DNA of 64,000 bases from Dryomyza anilis (taxonomy: Eukaryota > Arthropoda > Insecta > Diptera > Dryomyzidae), in the NCBI GenBank assembly GCA_951804985.1, contig OX638131.1, positions 40,056,044 through 40,120,043 on the forward strand, given 5' to 3'. The position numbers and the translations under genes are program-made. The notes below the pieces were generated by a model. It was not told where the DNA came from. It made no database searches and saw only the letters and a program-made list of their open reading frames with translations. Position 1 is the stretch's first letter, and every line of letters starts with the position of its first letter. Shown here in pieces: positions 1-11,112 of this stretch.

Positions 1-527
1 ATTGTTTTATTTGTTATTTTATTTTGTATATTTATTTTATTTATATTTGTATTTTTTATTTTATACATATTTTTTTATATAATTTTAATTACTTTACTTA
101 CTACTTGTTGTTCAAAGTTTGAACGACGTTTATACGTCACCAATACAGCTTTATATAGTGAAAGGAATTGATAAACACAAATAAAAGAGAAAAATAACTC
201 TCAAAGTCATGATATACTATCGATGTACCGAAAAACGACCCAACGAACCGAACAGGCAAGCACGCGTTCATCGTGCGAATGTAAAATAATATCGGTACAA
301 TAGTACCAGTAAAACTGTAATAATGTGTAGTTGCTGTAAAACTGTGTAGAATCTGTAAAACTGTAGTGTCTTTAAAACTGTGTAGTTTGTGAAATAGATT
401 GATGTATATGCTATATATACAAATATACACCAACCCATAGCATACACACCAACCCATAAACGATTTTATTAAATAACTCGTTTATGATATTAATTATATT
501 AATAGCATTCACTATTGGAATCAATTA
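1..527. other. AT-rich DNA, no gene seen
   Basis: Very AT-rich, homopolymer-laden DNA. Between about 300 and 395 the words TGTAAAACTGT and GTGTAG recur at roughly 20-base spacing in a degenerate way. A 106-codon open frame on the minus strand runs through this repeat; its Tyr/Ile/Phe/His-rich composition looks like chance. Confidence 0.5.
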
Positions 528-882
528 CACTGTTCGGCAAAAAATTCTCCTGCTCCTTACATTCACAATTTTTATAATTTAGCAGTTTATTTTAACCAAA
601 TCATAAACGATATTCAAATTAACTTAATGCCATAACATTCCTTGATGTACTACTGGGCAATAACCGTATTAATTTTAAATCAGTTACTGTCTAATCTCTT
701 CATAAAAAAATGTTTTTGCTAAATGCAGTGAATAATGCAAAAATCATAATTGCATTTTTCTCAATAACGTTATGTATAGGGAAAAAACTAAAAACGCAGT
801 TCGAGTCAACACATTAAAATTATGTAGAAATGATATGAATAAAGACAGTGAGGAACAAAAGTGTTCATTTTGCCGAACAGTG
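528..882. mobile_element. TIR MITE, CACTGTTCGGC ends, TTA duplication
   Basis: The left end CACTGTTCGGCAAAA (528-542) is repeated as its exact reverse complement at 868-882. TTA stands on both sides (525-527 and 883-885), as expected for a 3-bp TWA-type duplication of PIF/Harbinger-like elements. The inside is AT-rich with no transposase. The superfamily is inferred from duplication length only. Confidence 0.65.
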
Positions 883-984
883 TTATTTTCAGTTGCTATA
901 TTTACGTTAAATATTTTTTTCTGTGTACAAAAACAACAAGCTCTTATTGCAAAGAATACAGCTACAGTTGTGGGTGTTCCTTTA

Positions 985-1190
985 GTTTTTTAATAATCAA
1001 GAAACAAACACCCCGAAATCCAGAATAATTAATCTTGTTTACTTATTTGATAACTAAGTAATTTTCTTTCTTAGTATTCAGATCAAAAATTCTAGAATGT
1101 TAATAGCATTTAAATGATATTAGTGAAATTCAGCAATTTTTCTTTCAATCCAAATTCCTCTCCAGTTTTAGAAGATTATTTTCCACCGTG
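985..1190 (-). mobile_element. Foldback family A, one arm only
   Basis: Matches the right arms of the copies at 2490-3173 and 23384-24653: the TTTTTAATAATCAA start, the AACTAAGTAATTT word, and the end reading TTCCACCGTG followed by TA at 1191-1192. The opposite arm was not recognised, so this is a fragment. Confidence 0.6.
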
Positions 1191-2489
1191 TAAGCTAATA
1201 ACCTATTTACAAACGGCTATAAATATTAAGTACTATTGCATATTATGTTTCTTATATTGAATTTTGTCCCTTGACGCTTGGAATTATATGACGACCAGGT
1301 ACACATCGAACACTTAGTTTCAGTTTAACGCTGACCCAATACAGAAAAAAATAATCTACGTAAATACAGCAACAGATATTAATTGCATGGATTCATGGAT
1401 ATTGATGGAAAAGGATTTATGGAAATTCAATAATTTAAGGAAAACATTGTCTATTTCGGTTGCTATATTTACATCAAAGCAAAATTTCTAACTCTCAAAA
1501 TTTTGTCTTACTGGCTTAACATTCCATTATTTATTGTTTGAATTAAAAAAAAAACCCATAAATGAGGGATCTATTTGTTCTCAGGAGGATTTTTCTCTAA
1601 GTCATTTTTTACGATTTTACGGTAACCAGCAGTATGAACTACACATGACTTTTACGATTTTTCTAAAACATTATAAACTGGAAATATTAGAGATTAAATT
1701 TAAAACATCAATGCCAGTATGGTAATAAATGACAACTTTTAATAATGTGGGAACATTTCGATACATTTACAAAAAATACCACAATAACATATAATAAAAA
1801 TTCTTAATTTTTGCAAATAGTTTTGTATCTTGTTTTTGTTGGCGCTGCTTTCCCACACTCCGTTCGATTGGCCAATAAAATTCCTGCGATTACATATTAT
1901 CGCCTGCGAAACACATTTCAATTGATAAGCAGCACCGATCGGTTGAACCACTTACATGCGGCCAATCGATAAATTTATAAGCGATCAATTATAATTTTAT
2001 CTAAAGTGAGTTTCTGAGCTCTGCATTGCATGAGCCATGCTACGGACAGACCGACGCACAGTGGGCAAAGCGAGTACTTAGAGTTGGTGAAAATGTCAAA
2101 TTGACATAAGAGACTTTTTAATGGTTTAGTAAAATGAAATATCAAAATGTGGCATCACTCATTTAAAGTCAACTGTATCGAACTTCCCCATATACCCCTA
2201 TCAAACACATATGTTTTTCGCAATAATTGGAACTGAATTTTTTGTCAATTTTGTCAAAAAAAAAATCAATATATTTTTTTTGTAATGCAGCCATCAACAT
2301 CTGGTATTTGTAAAATTTATTATACTTTCTTCAAAAAATAGAGAATTAACTATTTTTTAATTTTATTTTTAAATATTGAAAATAATAAGTTTCCAGGCAA
2401 GCTACAACCATTGCAATGGCATCCAGGGAATTACATTGGTATTTAGTTCTGGGAATTATTCAAATTTAAGTGACAGACCCTTTGTACTA
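1191..2489. other. AT-rich DNA, no gene seen
   Basis: No TIR, RNA gene or convincing open frame was recognised. A less AT-rich patch lies at about 1840-2080, with short palindromic words (CCAATCG, CGATTGG). It may be unique host DNA. Short open frames of 60-70 codons here have no coding character. Confidence 0.4.
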
Positions 2490-3173
2490 CACGGAGGAAA
2501 AAAGAATGTTCTAAAATCCAGAAGGAATCAAGAAGTGTACGGAGTGATATACAGCTAAACCGAAAAATCCTTAACTTCAAGAAAAGGATTTACTTAGTTG
2601 TCAAAAAAGTAACTAAGTAGAATTATTCTTGAATTCAGTTATTATTATCTTAGGTATCAAAAAAATAACTAAGTAGAATTATTCTTGAATTCAGTTATTA
2701 ATTACTAAGGTATCAAAAATGTTGTTGCTGTTTTCGTTCCAAAATTTAATGAACACGTGATTTTTATACCTAAGAACATAATGTCTGAATATCTAGAAAA
2801 TTTGACTTAGTTACTTTCAACAGAGAGACATGCACAGATGGCGACATCTCAATACAAAGCTTACGAGCGAATATTACATACGAAAAAGACCGATGAAAAC
2901 AACAGCAGATACATGAACACGTGTTCCTTCTGCGAAGAATAGAGCACCAATTTTGCGTATTTATTTTGGTTTTTAATAATAAATAAATTTACTTCTGAAA
3001 ATTCAGTAGAATAAAGTTTGTTTACTTTTTTGACAACTAAGTAATTAGCTTTCTTAATATTCAGATGACAAATTCTTGAATTTTAGTAGTATTTCATTGA
3101 TATTAGTCAAATTCTACTATTTTTCTTTCTAACCGAATTCTTCTCGAGTTTTAGAATTTTATTTCCCAGCGTG
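2490..3173. mobile_element. Foldback family A, copy A1 (TA-flanked)
   Basis: The left end reads TA|CACGGAGG and the right end is CCCAGCGTG|TA, with TA at 2488-2489 and 3174-3175. The arms are imperfect inverted copies of each other for well over 100 bases: TTCTAAAA...CCAGAAG on the left against CTTCTCGAG...TTTTAGAA on the right. Inside, the left arm repeats the word AAAAAAGTAACTAAGTAGAA. No transposase is present. Related copies lie at 985, 23384 and 46168. Confidence 0.75.
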
Positions 3174-3254
3174 TAATATAAACCGATTTCAATCATTTTT
3201 GGTCACCGGTAGAATGTTGCAATTTGAACATGTGGTTAATTTCTCCCATACAAA

Positions 3255-3894
3255 GTAGTATGAGTCTGCCATATCTCGAAAACCTTCGATGCCTCGAAGC
3301 TTTCTAAAACTAACTTTGATAAAAAAAGTCAGATCTCGTAACTTTATCGATTCTAATTTTCAAAATTTCTCGTACATTCAAATTTAAGGACATGATACGA
3401 TATTTAAACATTTATCACATCAATATCGCAATATTTTTCGAAGCACTTTTACTCGGATCTCTTCGATAATCGTAATTTTCACGAACTAACTTCGATAAAG
3501 ATGTTTGATATCATTGCTTTATCGCTACTTTTTCTTTACTACTATTAAATTTATGACATGTTACTATATTTTAACATTTCTCACATGGATATCGTAATAT
3601 TTTTCGAATCAATCTCGATATCATTGCACTATTCGATGCGATATCAATACCGAATCGTTATATTCTCGTTTCGAATATACTGCGATATCACGTGGAATTT
3701 AGTACGTTTTGGCATGCGTTATTAGATGGAAATCTGAATCAATATCATACGGATTCTTCAACATATCGTATCGTTCTTGCATCAATATCGAAACGAATGG
3801 CAGACTGGGTTATTTTCTTCGATATCATCCCGATTTCGAAAAATTTCTCGTACCGAGAAAACTCCGACAGCATGCATAGATATCTACCTATCAC
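3255..3894. mobile_element. TIR element family B, copy B1, right end truncated
   Basis: Rich in ATCGATATCG words. It is an inverted match to the element at 4933-5325: the stretch GTCTGCC..TCTCGAAAACCTTCG at 3263 pairs with the reverse complement of the end at 5325, and ACTCCGACAG..GATATCTACCTA near 3860 pairs with the other half. An internal copy of the terminal motif GGCAGACTGGGT lies at 3799. The right side stops where a different element begins at 3895. No coding capacity. Confidence 0.6.
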
Positions 3895-4072
3895 ACCCAG
3901 AAAAAAACCTCAAATCTCATTAAAATTGGTCAATAGGACAATTATTGATTTAATAGTATAAAAAAAATAAATTTTCTCATATAAACTCAATAGCATGTCA
4001 TGATGTTTTCTAGTATTTAATGGTATTTTCCGATTAAAATAAGAATTTATCATATTGATTATTTTTACACTC
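3895..4072 (+). mobile_element. Mariner-like MITE, CACWCAGAAAAA family (fragment)
   Basis: Begins CACCCAGAAAAAAACC and then matches the fuller copy at 24803-25989 (AAATTGGTCAATAGGACA, then TTATTGATTTAA). That copy has a clear TA duplication, which is the reason for the superfamily call. The right end is abutted by the element starting at 4073. Confidence 0.55.
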
Positions 4073-4200
4073 TAAAAAAGGAATGTTTATAAAATACATG
4101 TGGGAAGCTATCGGTTACTATTGGCTGCCAGAAATATTTATTGTTAGTCGTAAATAATAATGGCTTATTGCAAACCATTACACAATTCTAGTGTTTGAAC

Positions 4201-4337
4201 TACAGATGGGCGCGTGCCGTGCTTTTTTCGTGTCACGCTCGAAAATCTGAGTTCGTGCGGGCAAATCTCCGTGCGTGCTAGTTGCTGTCGTGCCCGTGCG
4301 TGTCCGTGCCTCCAAAATTAGGCACGCGCCCATTAAA
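4201..4337. mobile_element. Short MITE, ATGGGCGCGTGCC ends
   Basis: ATGGGCGCGTGCC near 4206-4218 is exactly inverted at 4321-4333. The interior holds many CGTGC/GCACG words, a subterminal pattern like that of the hAT element at 42003. It sits inside element C1. No duplication could be fixed. Confidence 0.55.
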
Positions 4338-4514
4338 GATTTTTTTTATAGTTTCTACCCCAATTAAAAAAAAAACCCTAACAGCTTCAGAAAATAAAAA
4401 TTTCGTGCTATTTTAAACTTTTCTTAAAAATCTGTTGTTTTAGTTTTACTTATGGATTTAAGAGAATAGAACAGTATCAAACTGAATTTTTGAATTATTT
4501 ATTACAGGGACTAA

Positions 4515-4830
4515 AACCTATTGGAATATCGGTTCCGGTTCGGGTTCCAAGAATTTTAAAATTGTGGTTCCAATTCCGATTCCGGGTATAACCAACAAAT
4601 TAAATGGGTTTATATTCCGGTTCCATACATTTTTAATAACGGTTCCGATTCGGGTTCTTTGCGTTCCCTGAAAGGGACTATAATATCTTATATGGTTCTG
4701 GTTCCGATATTTTTGAAATAGCGGTATCGATTCCGACCAGAAAAAAATATATATGTTCCGATTCCAGTTCCGGTTCAACACATTTTTAATAACGATTCTG
4801 GTTCCAAAAATCTAAATGGTTCCGGTATTA
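4515..4830. repeat. GGTTCC/GGAACC-rich degenerate repeat
   Basis: Dense, irregular GGTTCCGATTCC-type words, about every 10-20 bases. Similar blocks lie at 32040-32260 and 52416-52597. The last two share the end GCAGAGAAYAGAATTTCGGTTCC, suggesting subterminal repeats of one transposon family. Confidence 0.6.
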
Positions 4831-4932
4831 TTTTTCACGCACTGTACAAATCATCACTACCGATCATTTGTTAGAAACACTTCGTTTGTTTGAGAAAATG
4901 TTTACAGGAACCGATATTTTTTTGTGTATAAT

Positions 4933-5325
4933 ACCCAGTATGCCATTCGTATCGATATCGTTACGAGATCATTGCGAGTAGATGGAGAAATCACACGATA
5001 TCGGACCCGTTTTCGTAACGATATCGAGCGTCAAATTGGACCTAGATGGTAGGTAGATATCGGAACATTCTGTCGGAGTTTTCTGGATACGAAAAATTTT
5101 TCGAAATCGGAACGATATCGAAGAACAAAATGAATAAAGTTCGAGATTGCTGCGAAAAATATTACGATATCGATTTGATAAAGGTTTAAATATCATATCT
5201 TGTCAAAGAATTTGAATGTACGAACATTTTTAAAAATTAGAATCGATAAAGCAACGAGATCGAACTTTTTTATCGAAGTTATTCGAGAAAGCTTCGAAGA
5301 TCTCCGAGACACGGCAGACTGGGTA
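4933..5325. mobile_element. TIR element family B, copy B2
   Basis: Ends are inverted: ACCCAGTATGCC at the left (about 4934) and GGCAGACTGGGTA at the right (5313-5325). The body carries repeated GATATCG words and is the inverted counterpart of B1 at 3255-3894. No open frame of note. Confidence 0.65.
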
Positions 5326-5721
5326 GTAAATAACTATTATTTTAGTATTATGGGATATACTATTTTTAAAATTACACATATTTTTAATACGAATTTCCTT
5401 CCTAACATCAGTTTTATATAATTCGCGGATACTGATGTTGAATGCATACTCAGTTTTTTCTATTTCGTAACGTTTGTAATCAAATTGAAATCGAAATTTA
5501 GACCCTTTTCAAACAATTATTTTTATAAATAAAAAAAAACTAATATTTCAAAAAAACTTTAAACGCAATTTTTATTCTAATTTCAGTACCAATTTTAATA
5601 TACTAATGAAATCTAATATTCCTAAAAGTTTAAAGACATTTGAAGTCAAAATCGGAATTTTTAGATTTTTTTAGATTATTTATTCAATTTTTTATCACTT
5701 ATAATCAAATAATAAACATAT

Positions 5722-6251
5722 TGTTACGAAAAGAGGTAATTTGCTCCACTGTGCAAGCAAGCAAGAATAATAAATGAGACGCAAGACAATTCAGCGCACT
5801 AAGCAATGTGTTAAAAATAGACGGAAGATCATTCAGCGCACTATGCAATGTGCGAGAAAGAGATGGAAGATCAGCACATTAAAACACATGAGTGCGAATG
5901 AGATGCCAATAGCATGCGACATTCACGAAACGAGTAGAAGGTTCTCGAAACAAGTCGAAGCTTGTCGAAACGTGTCGAACTGATGCCTGCAGTATATAAG
6001 GCCGCATCTGAGGCACTGTACTTCAGTAGTGATTGTAAAGTGGTCGAGTGCATCTCGTGTGATAAATGTCAAGTTAAATTGTGGACATGTAGCAGTTGTT
6101 AGTATTTGTTATTAGTAAAGTTGTTTATTAAAGTGAATTAATAAAGTTAATTTTTATAATTTAAACCAAACATAAGAGTGGTTTTATTTTGTACACAATC
6201 CAGCGATACGAACTCGTAGAACAGTTTTCCGTAGACTGAATTTTCGTAACA
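5722..6251 (+). mobile_element. Solo LTR L1 (gypsy-like), 530 bp
   Basis: Starts TGTTACGAAAAG and ends TTTTCGTAACA, giving TG..CA ends and an 11-base inverted terminus. It is flanked by ATAT (5718-5721) and ACAT (6252-6255); the neighbouring unoccupied repeat reads ATAT once, so this is a 4-bp duplication with one later change. It holds a TATA box, an initiator and AATAAA at 6140-6145, all in + orientation. No gag-pol sequence adjoins it. Ty3/gypsy-like affiliation is inferred from the 4-bp duplication and LTR layout. Confidence 0.9.
5993..6030 (+). promoter_or_regulatory. LTR core promoter: TATA plus initiator
   Basis: TATATAA at 5993-5999 is followed by TCAGTAG with its A at 6025, 32 bases downstream of the first T. 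This is the standard insect TATA-to-Inr spacing and would mark the U3/R boundary of the LTR. Confidence 0.7.
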
Positions 6252-6523
6252 ACATAATGATTTTTGGTTATCCGGAGCATAGTCGAAAGTAACGATCGAA
6301 ATTAAAAACTTTAAACGCAATTTTTATTCTAATTTAAGTACCAAATTTAATATACTAATGAAATCTAATATTCTTAAAAGTTTAAAGACATTTGAAGTCA
6401 AAATCGGTATTTTTAGATTTTTTTTAGATTATTTATTCAATTTTTTATCACCTATATTCAAATAATAAACATATAATGATTTTTGGTTATCCGGAGCATA
6501 GTCGAAAGTAACGATCAAAATTA

Positions 6524-7487
6524 CCCATTTTTTTCCATTTGTTCTACTTTTGGTTTACCCTACCCCACTGTGTAATGCGTCGGCAGGCATCCGCTTTTCG
6601 CATTTCGCATTTCGTTATCAGTTTTATTGACGCTTGTGTTTTCTGTGTTCAACTTAAGAAACTGTTAACAAAATGGCCATCAGTTAATATTCTTTATCGC
6701 TACAAATGCTTTGCATTAAATTGCAAACCAATTAAAATTGAGTTCGGAGTTTGCGTTAAAATATCGCGCCGCCTGAATCTCGAATCTCGATGCGATCGTG
6801 CGAATTTTGCACTTGTTGCCCTGCGCGATTCGTCAACTGATAGTGTGAGTCTCGGCTGCTGTGTCCCATTTTTTATAGGTGCTAGAAAGCATTTTAGTCG
6901 CTTTTTTTGTTTCGTTTCGTTTCGAAATATGCAAAAACTTTGCAACATTTTATGGTACATTCGTCATCTGCTTATCGAGCGAAGATAAATTTAACTTTTT
7001 GCAAAACATTAAATTATTTGCAATATTTCTTTTGTAAATCACACCAGTTCCACACTAGTTCTTCGTTAATCTTATCATTAATGTTGGCAATTAAGTCGCA
7101 TTATTTGCTGCATGATGTTGGAACGAATAGCTATTTAATTGCTGTTGTCCCGATAGAGTCTTAGTCAAACTCATCCCTAAGATATAAATTTATTATGAGG
7201 TTGATTCAATGATACATAAAGAAGTTTGTAAATGGCATGTTTCATGGTGTAATGTCTTTATAATTGCAAATATGTAAATGATTTATTACCATGATTATTT
7301 ATGAGATGAAAAATAAATATTAAGAGAATTTGGTTTTATATAACTATAGATCTACTAAATAAATTTCAATTATGTTTTATTGTTTTTAAAAATATTAATA
7401 TTCTCAATTTTAAAATATTTGTAAAAAAAATAAAATAAAAAATTCACACCTTATGTTAGGAACAAAAACGGATATTGCAAAAAAAAA
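6524..7487. other. Unique-looking DNA, no gene called
   Basis: The 6560-6990 part is less AT-rich than its flanks and matches no repeat seen elsewhere in the window. A 149-codon frame on + and an 86-codon frame on - overlap here. Both are Cys/Phe/Arg-rich with no recognisable domain, so neither is called. From 7000 to 7487 the sequence is AT-rich with nothing recognised. Confidence 0.4.
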
Positions 7488-8217
7488 CAGTTGGGAAGGT
7501 TAGATCACATGGATAATTTTAAAGTAGGTGTTATTATGATAGTTAGGATTATTAAAATTATAGTCGGTCTAAGCCGACCCTATAAATACCCTACACATAT
7601 GTGTGGTTACCATTCAAATTGGTATATAGGTCACCAGGGCATACGAATCCTGAAAATAACTACAAACTTTCAATCGCTGAAGAATTTCCATTCATTTGAT
7701 ACCCATATTTACAAATGTGTAGGTGTACCGAATTTCGATTTTTTTTTTTTGGTAACCACAACTCGTTGCGCAGGAAAACATTATTTTTAAGTATTTCAGC
7801 ATGATATCAATATATATTTGACCAAAAAAGTTTACCTAAGCACGTATACAGTAAAATTGATCTGTAGATGTAAATTTTATATGAGGTATTTCAACATAAG
7901 TGGTCGGTTCTCAGGTCACAATAGTCCGATCATGCCAATTTTCTTGTTCAGACAGCTTAGATATATAAGTAATCTAAATCTAAAGTTTAATTGCTCTAGC
8001 TCCTCTACTTTTTCCGTAATCGTGATTTCAACAGACAGACGGACAGACAGATAGACAGACGGACATACAGACAGACGGACATCGCTAAATCGACTCAGGA
8101 GGTCATGCTGATCAAGAATATATATACTTTTCCATACCGGATATGCTTTTTTCAGGGTATTAAAATCGGCGTACCAAACTGAATATACCCTTTCACTCTT
8201 AGTGTAGGGTATAAAAA
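7488..8217 (+). mobile_element. Mini-me/DINE-1-like element M1
   Basis: Starts CAGTTGGGAAGGTTAGATC and ends AGTGTAGGGTATAAAAA. Features in order: a hairpin of the AGTCGG..CCGACT type near 7561-7581, a subterminal TACCCTACAC inverted against GTGTAGGGTA near the right end, a GACA/GACGG tract at about 8030-8080, and the core GATCAAGAATATATATAC near 8111. A core flanked by TA- and GTCY-type tracts is the described mini-me layout. Non-autonomous Helitron/helentron affiliation comes from the literature on DINE-1/mini-me. Confidence 0.85.
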
Positions 8218-8936
8218 TTATTTTTACGCAAATAGGAAAAAGGATTTTCGAATATTATGAGACGGAGGTTCTTTTTTTATACTTGTATAACATGACAGTA
8301 TTGGGATTTAGTTATTAGAACCAATCATAATAAATGCAATCAGAAAGGTTATTATGTGCACTCTTTTTAGTGCCCAAAATTGCCAAAACAATTCATGACC
8401 TAGAACATTTTCCCCAGACTATTCTTCTTCTATTGTTATTTTCCGAGAGCATTCTTCCCAGAGATAATTCTTTCTAGCATAATTCTTCCCCGGATAATAA
8501 TTCCCCAAGACAATTTTACACTGAAACCATTCGTTATTGAGAGAATTCTTTCCCGGACAATTGTTTATCAGACACTTCTTCTCTGGATAATTGTTTCCCG
8601 AGACAATTTTTATCTTTTGATCTGAAGGTTTTTCACAATTCAAGGCATGAGTTACAGGGTATATGAAGTTAAATTTCAAAATTCATTTCTAAAAAAAATT
8701 AGCAAACTGAAAAAAGTAACAGCTGTCATATTTAGCATAATTTTTGGAGAAAATTCCAAATCTGAATGTTTTCTAAATGGTAAAAAATATTGGGTTATTT
8801 TTTAAACTATTATGGATTGTATATATATTTCTCGAACAAAAAAAGAATTGTAATAATCCAAAAAGATTAAAAAAAGTTTGTAATACATAATACGTTCTTT
8901 ACAAAATGCATTGGCCAGATGGTCTTTCGTTTTATG
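8218..8936. repeat. AT-rich DNA with TTCTTCCC repeats
   Basis: From about 8410 to 8620, motifs of the type GAATTCTTTCCCGG / ATAATTCTTCCCCGG recur every 20-35 bases. On the minus strand this resembles the GGGAAAGAATTCTACGG block of the Helitron-like elements at 12096 and 56665, so it is probably a degenerate fragment of that family. The rest is AT-rich with nothing recognised. Confidence 0.5.
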
Positions 8937-9246
8937 AATAATAATAATAGTTTGGCGCTACAGTCCTGTATAGAACTTCGGCCGAGCTCTCTCACAATTT
9001 TGAGCTGTGCGTGTTATATTTGTACTCAAAGTGGTGGGACCTACAGTTTATTGCCGAATCCGAACGGCGGGTGAGAGCTTTTCATAGGCAATGTTTTACT
9101 CTCGTAGGTTTGTCATTTACTGCCGAGAGGTAGCGCGGTATAGACAAATGTTTCTATGAAAAGATGTTGTTAGCCCCAGTCCAGGCTTGAACCGGGGACC
9201 TTTCGGTTCGCAGTCCAACGCACTAACCACTGAGCTACCGCGGCTA
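8937..9246 (-). mobile_element. tRNA-derived SINE copy S1, near full length
   Basis: On the minus strand it begins AGCCGCGGTAGCTCAGTGG, with a pol III A-box at the D-arm position and a B-box-like GGTTCAAGCCTGG about 45 bases on. A tRNA-unrelated body follows, and a (TTA)n tail ends it at 8937. The tRNA-like part resembles tRNA-Arg only loosely. It encodes no protein; a 109-codon frame crossing it is incidental. Confidence 0.9.
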
Positions 9247-9863
9247 TGATGCCAGACGTAAATTGCTGGGCTTGTAATCTTTGAAAGATCGAAGAAGATA
9301 TTTTTCGCTAATGTTTGTATATAAAATTTTGTCAGACAAATTGGTTTGTACAAAAATTTCAAATCTTTTGAATATATATGTTCCGTCCAGAACTTTAAGG
9401 CAAAATCCTTTGTTTTGTGAAAATTTTTATAGGACAAACTATGCATTTAATGAACCAATAGAACGTAATAGCTTCTCCCCAATTTTAAATTTTAATGTAA
9501 ATGAATACAGATTTAAGCTTAATTTATTTATATTGTTTAACGAATTTGAATTAATTTTGTTCATGTTAATTTTAATATTAAGATAAGAATGTAATCTGTA
9601 AAAGACTTGATCCCAGTAGATGAAATGAAAAAAATAAATATAAAAAAATTCTTAAATAAACAGAAAAATAAATTATTTGAGTTTAAATTTTAATAAAATT
9701 GAATTAAATTAAAATTTTTAAACCACTGGAATTATTTTATATACTAAAAACATTACATTTCCATTTTTAATAACAAATATATTTAATTTCAATCTGAGAA
9801 AGTTTAAAACTGGGTGTAAACTATTGATAAGTGTAAAAATTAGACATAAAAGTATTGTCAATT
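9247..9863. other. AT-rich DNA, no gene seen
   Basis: Extremely AT-rich with no repeat partner recognised in the window. Open frames on both strands are Ile/Leu/Phe/Asn-rich products of base composition. Confidence 0.4.
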
Positions 9864-10070
9864 GACGAACATATAAGGTAACAAAAATGGAGATGGATTT
9901 GCCATACACTCCGAAAAGACGACAGCTGCATTGCTAGAAAAGCCATGGAGTAGAACCCGATGAGTGGTGGTGTTAGAAATCCCGGGCGACCAAGAGATAC
10001 ATGGAGAAGATCAGTCGATAGAGAGGCTAAGAAACTCAGAAAAGGTTGGAGCGAGTTAAAGGCAATTGTC
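9864..10070 (+). pseudogene. Non-LTR retrotransposon RT C-terminal tail (pseudogene)
   Basis: Frame +9864 translates through the motif W-R-W-I-C-H-T-L-R-K (about 9888-9917), then IARKAME, a TAG at 9951 where the family has Trp before Asn-Pro, then GRPRDTWRRSVDRE (about 9984-10025) and WSELKAI. This WxWIGHxLR...NPxG..GRPxxTWRR order is the conserved tail after the reverse transcriptase domain of several insect LINE clades; the exact clade cannot be fixed. A second in-frame stop lies at 9879. The fragment is cut at 10070 exactly where mini-me M2 begins. It is a dead, 5'- and 3'-truncated copy. Confidence 0.8.
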
Positions 10071-10787
10071 AACCAGTTGGGAAGGTTAGATCACATGGGA
10101 AATTTTAAAGTAGGTGCAATTTTTATAGTTAGGATTATCAAAATTATAGTCGGTCTAAGCCGACTATAAATACCCTACACATATGTGTGGTTACCATTCA
10201 AAGTGATATATAGGTCACCAGGGTATACGAATCCTGAAAATAACTACAAACATTCAATCGCTGAAGAATTTCCATTCATTTGATACCCTTATTTACATAT
10301 GGGTAGGTGTACCGAATTTCGATTTTTTTTTTTGGTGAACCACAAATCTTTTCGCCGGAAAACATTATTTTCATGTATTTCAGCATGAGTCAATATATAT
10401 TTGACCAAAAAAGATTACCTAAGCACGTATACATACAAATTGATCTTTATATGTAAATTTTATATGAGGTATTTGAACATAAGTGGTCGGATCATAGGTC
10501 ACAATGGACCGATCTCGCCAATTTTTTCGTACATACAGCGTAGGTATATTAGTAATCTAAGTTATAAGTTTCATTTATCTAGCTCTTCAATTTTAAAAGT
10601 AGTAGGGATTTGAACAGACAGACAGACGGACATACAGACGGTAAGACTGAGTCGCTAAATCGACTCAGGAGGTCATGCTGATCAAGAATATATATACTTT
10701 TCCATACCGGAGATGCTTCCTTCTGGGTGTTACAAACGGCGTACTAAACTGAATATACCCTTTCACTTTTAGTGTAGGGTATAAAAA
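10071..10787 (+). mobile_element. Mini-me/DINE-1-like element M2
   Basis: Same layout as M1: AACCAGTTGGGAAGGTTAG start, hairpin AGTCGG..CCGACT near 10149-10166, a short GACA tract (10613-10640), core GATCAAGAATATATATAC, end GTGTAGGGTATAAAAA. It abuts the LINE pseudogene without a gap, which helps fix the left end of the element. Confidence 0.85.
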
Positions 10788-11112
10788 CCGTACACGATGA
10801 CGTGTAGGTGTAGTTGATGCCCGCTAGGGATTCAAGGAAGTGAACAAGGAACTGAAAGTATTGAAATCATCTGTAATCCAAAGATTACAGATGATTTATA
10901 AATGTTTCTACATTTTCACCGTGTATACCGTGTAATGAGCTAAAATTCTTTGATTTTTAGCGGGAATTTATTATTTTTTATGAAAAATTAGCTCATTCTG
11001 ACAAAAAGTGCCTAAACATTGGAAGATTATACGAATAATTTTATACTTTTTATTGTGGCCTTTAACTATAGATGGAGATATATAGCACTGAGCAAAATTT
11101 ACCATTTTCATA
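10788..11112. other. AT-rich DNA with a perfect 15-bp hairpin
   Basis: AAATCATCTGTAATC (10864-10878) and its exact reverse complement (10883-10897) are separated by a 4-base loop. A second, weaker inverted pair AATGAGCTAA / TTAGCTCATT lies near 10935 and 11000. The stem is shorter than typical insect pre-miRNAs, so no RNA gene is called. Confidence 0.55.

Larger units (their letters stand above)
4073..4927. mobile_element. TA-flanked TIR element family C, copy C1, with nested pieces
   Basis: The left end is TA|CACTCTAAAAAAGG and the right end AATATTTTTTTGTG|TA. The first 130 bases (GAAGCTATCGGTTACT, AATAATAATGGCTT) and the last 70 match copy C2 at 19077-19815. C1 additionally contains a small hAT-like MITE (4201-4337) and a stretch rich in GGTTCCGATTCC words (about 4515-4830). 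Neither is in C2, so both look like later insertions. Confidence 0.6.
5552..6523. repeat. 218-bp tandem duplication, first unit split by an LTR
   Basis: The segment starting AAACTTTAAACGCAATTT at 5554 recurs at 6306 with few changes, and the shared tail GGTTATCCGGAGCATAG follows both (about 6263 and 6484). Removing the 530-bp LTR and one 4-base duplication leaves two direct units of about 218 bp. The second unit reads AAACATATAATG where the first holds the LTR, so it is an in-cis empty site. Confidence 0.85.

Noticed and set aside
6539..6988. 149-codon + frame
   Set aside because: Cys/Phe/Arg-rich, overlapping an open minus frame, no domain; composition is explained by moderately GC-rich unique DNA.
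8030..8090. GACA/GACGG tract as an independent microsatellite or CRISPR-like array
   Set aside because: The tract is an integral part of the mini-me element and lies at the same internal position in each copy.
9117..9446. 109-codon minus frame
   Set aside because: Half of it is SINE S1 read in one frame and the rest AT-rich filler.
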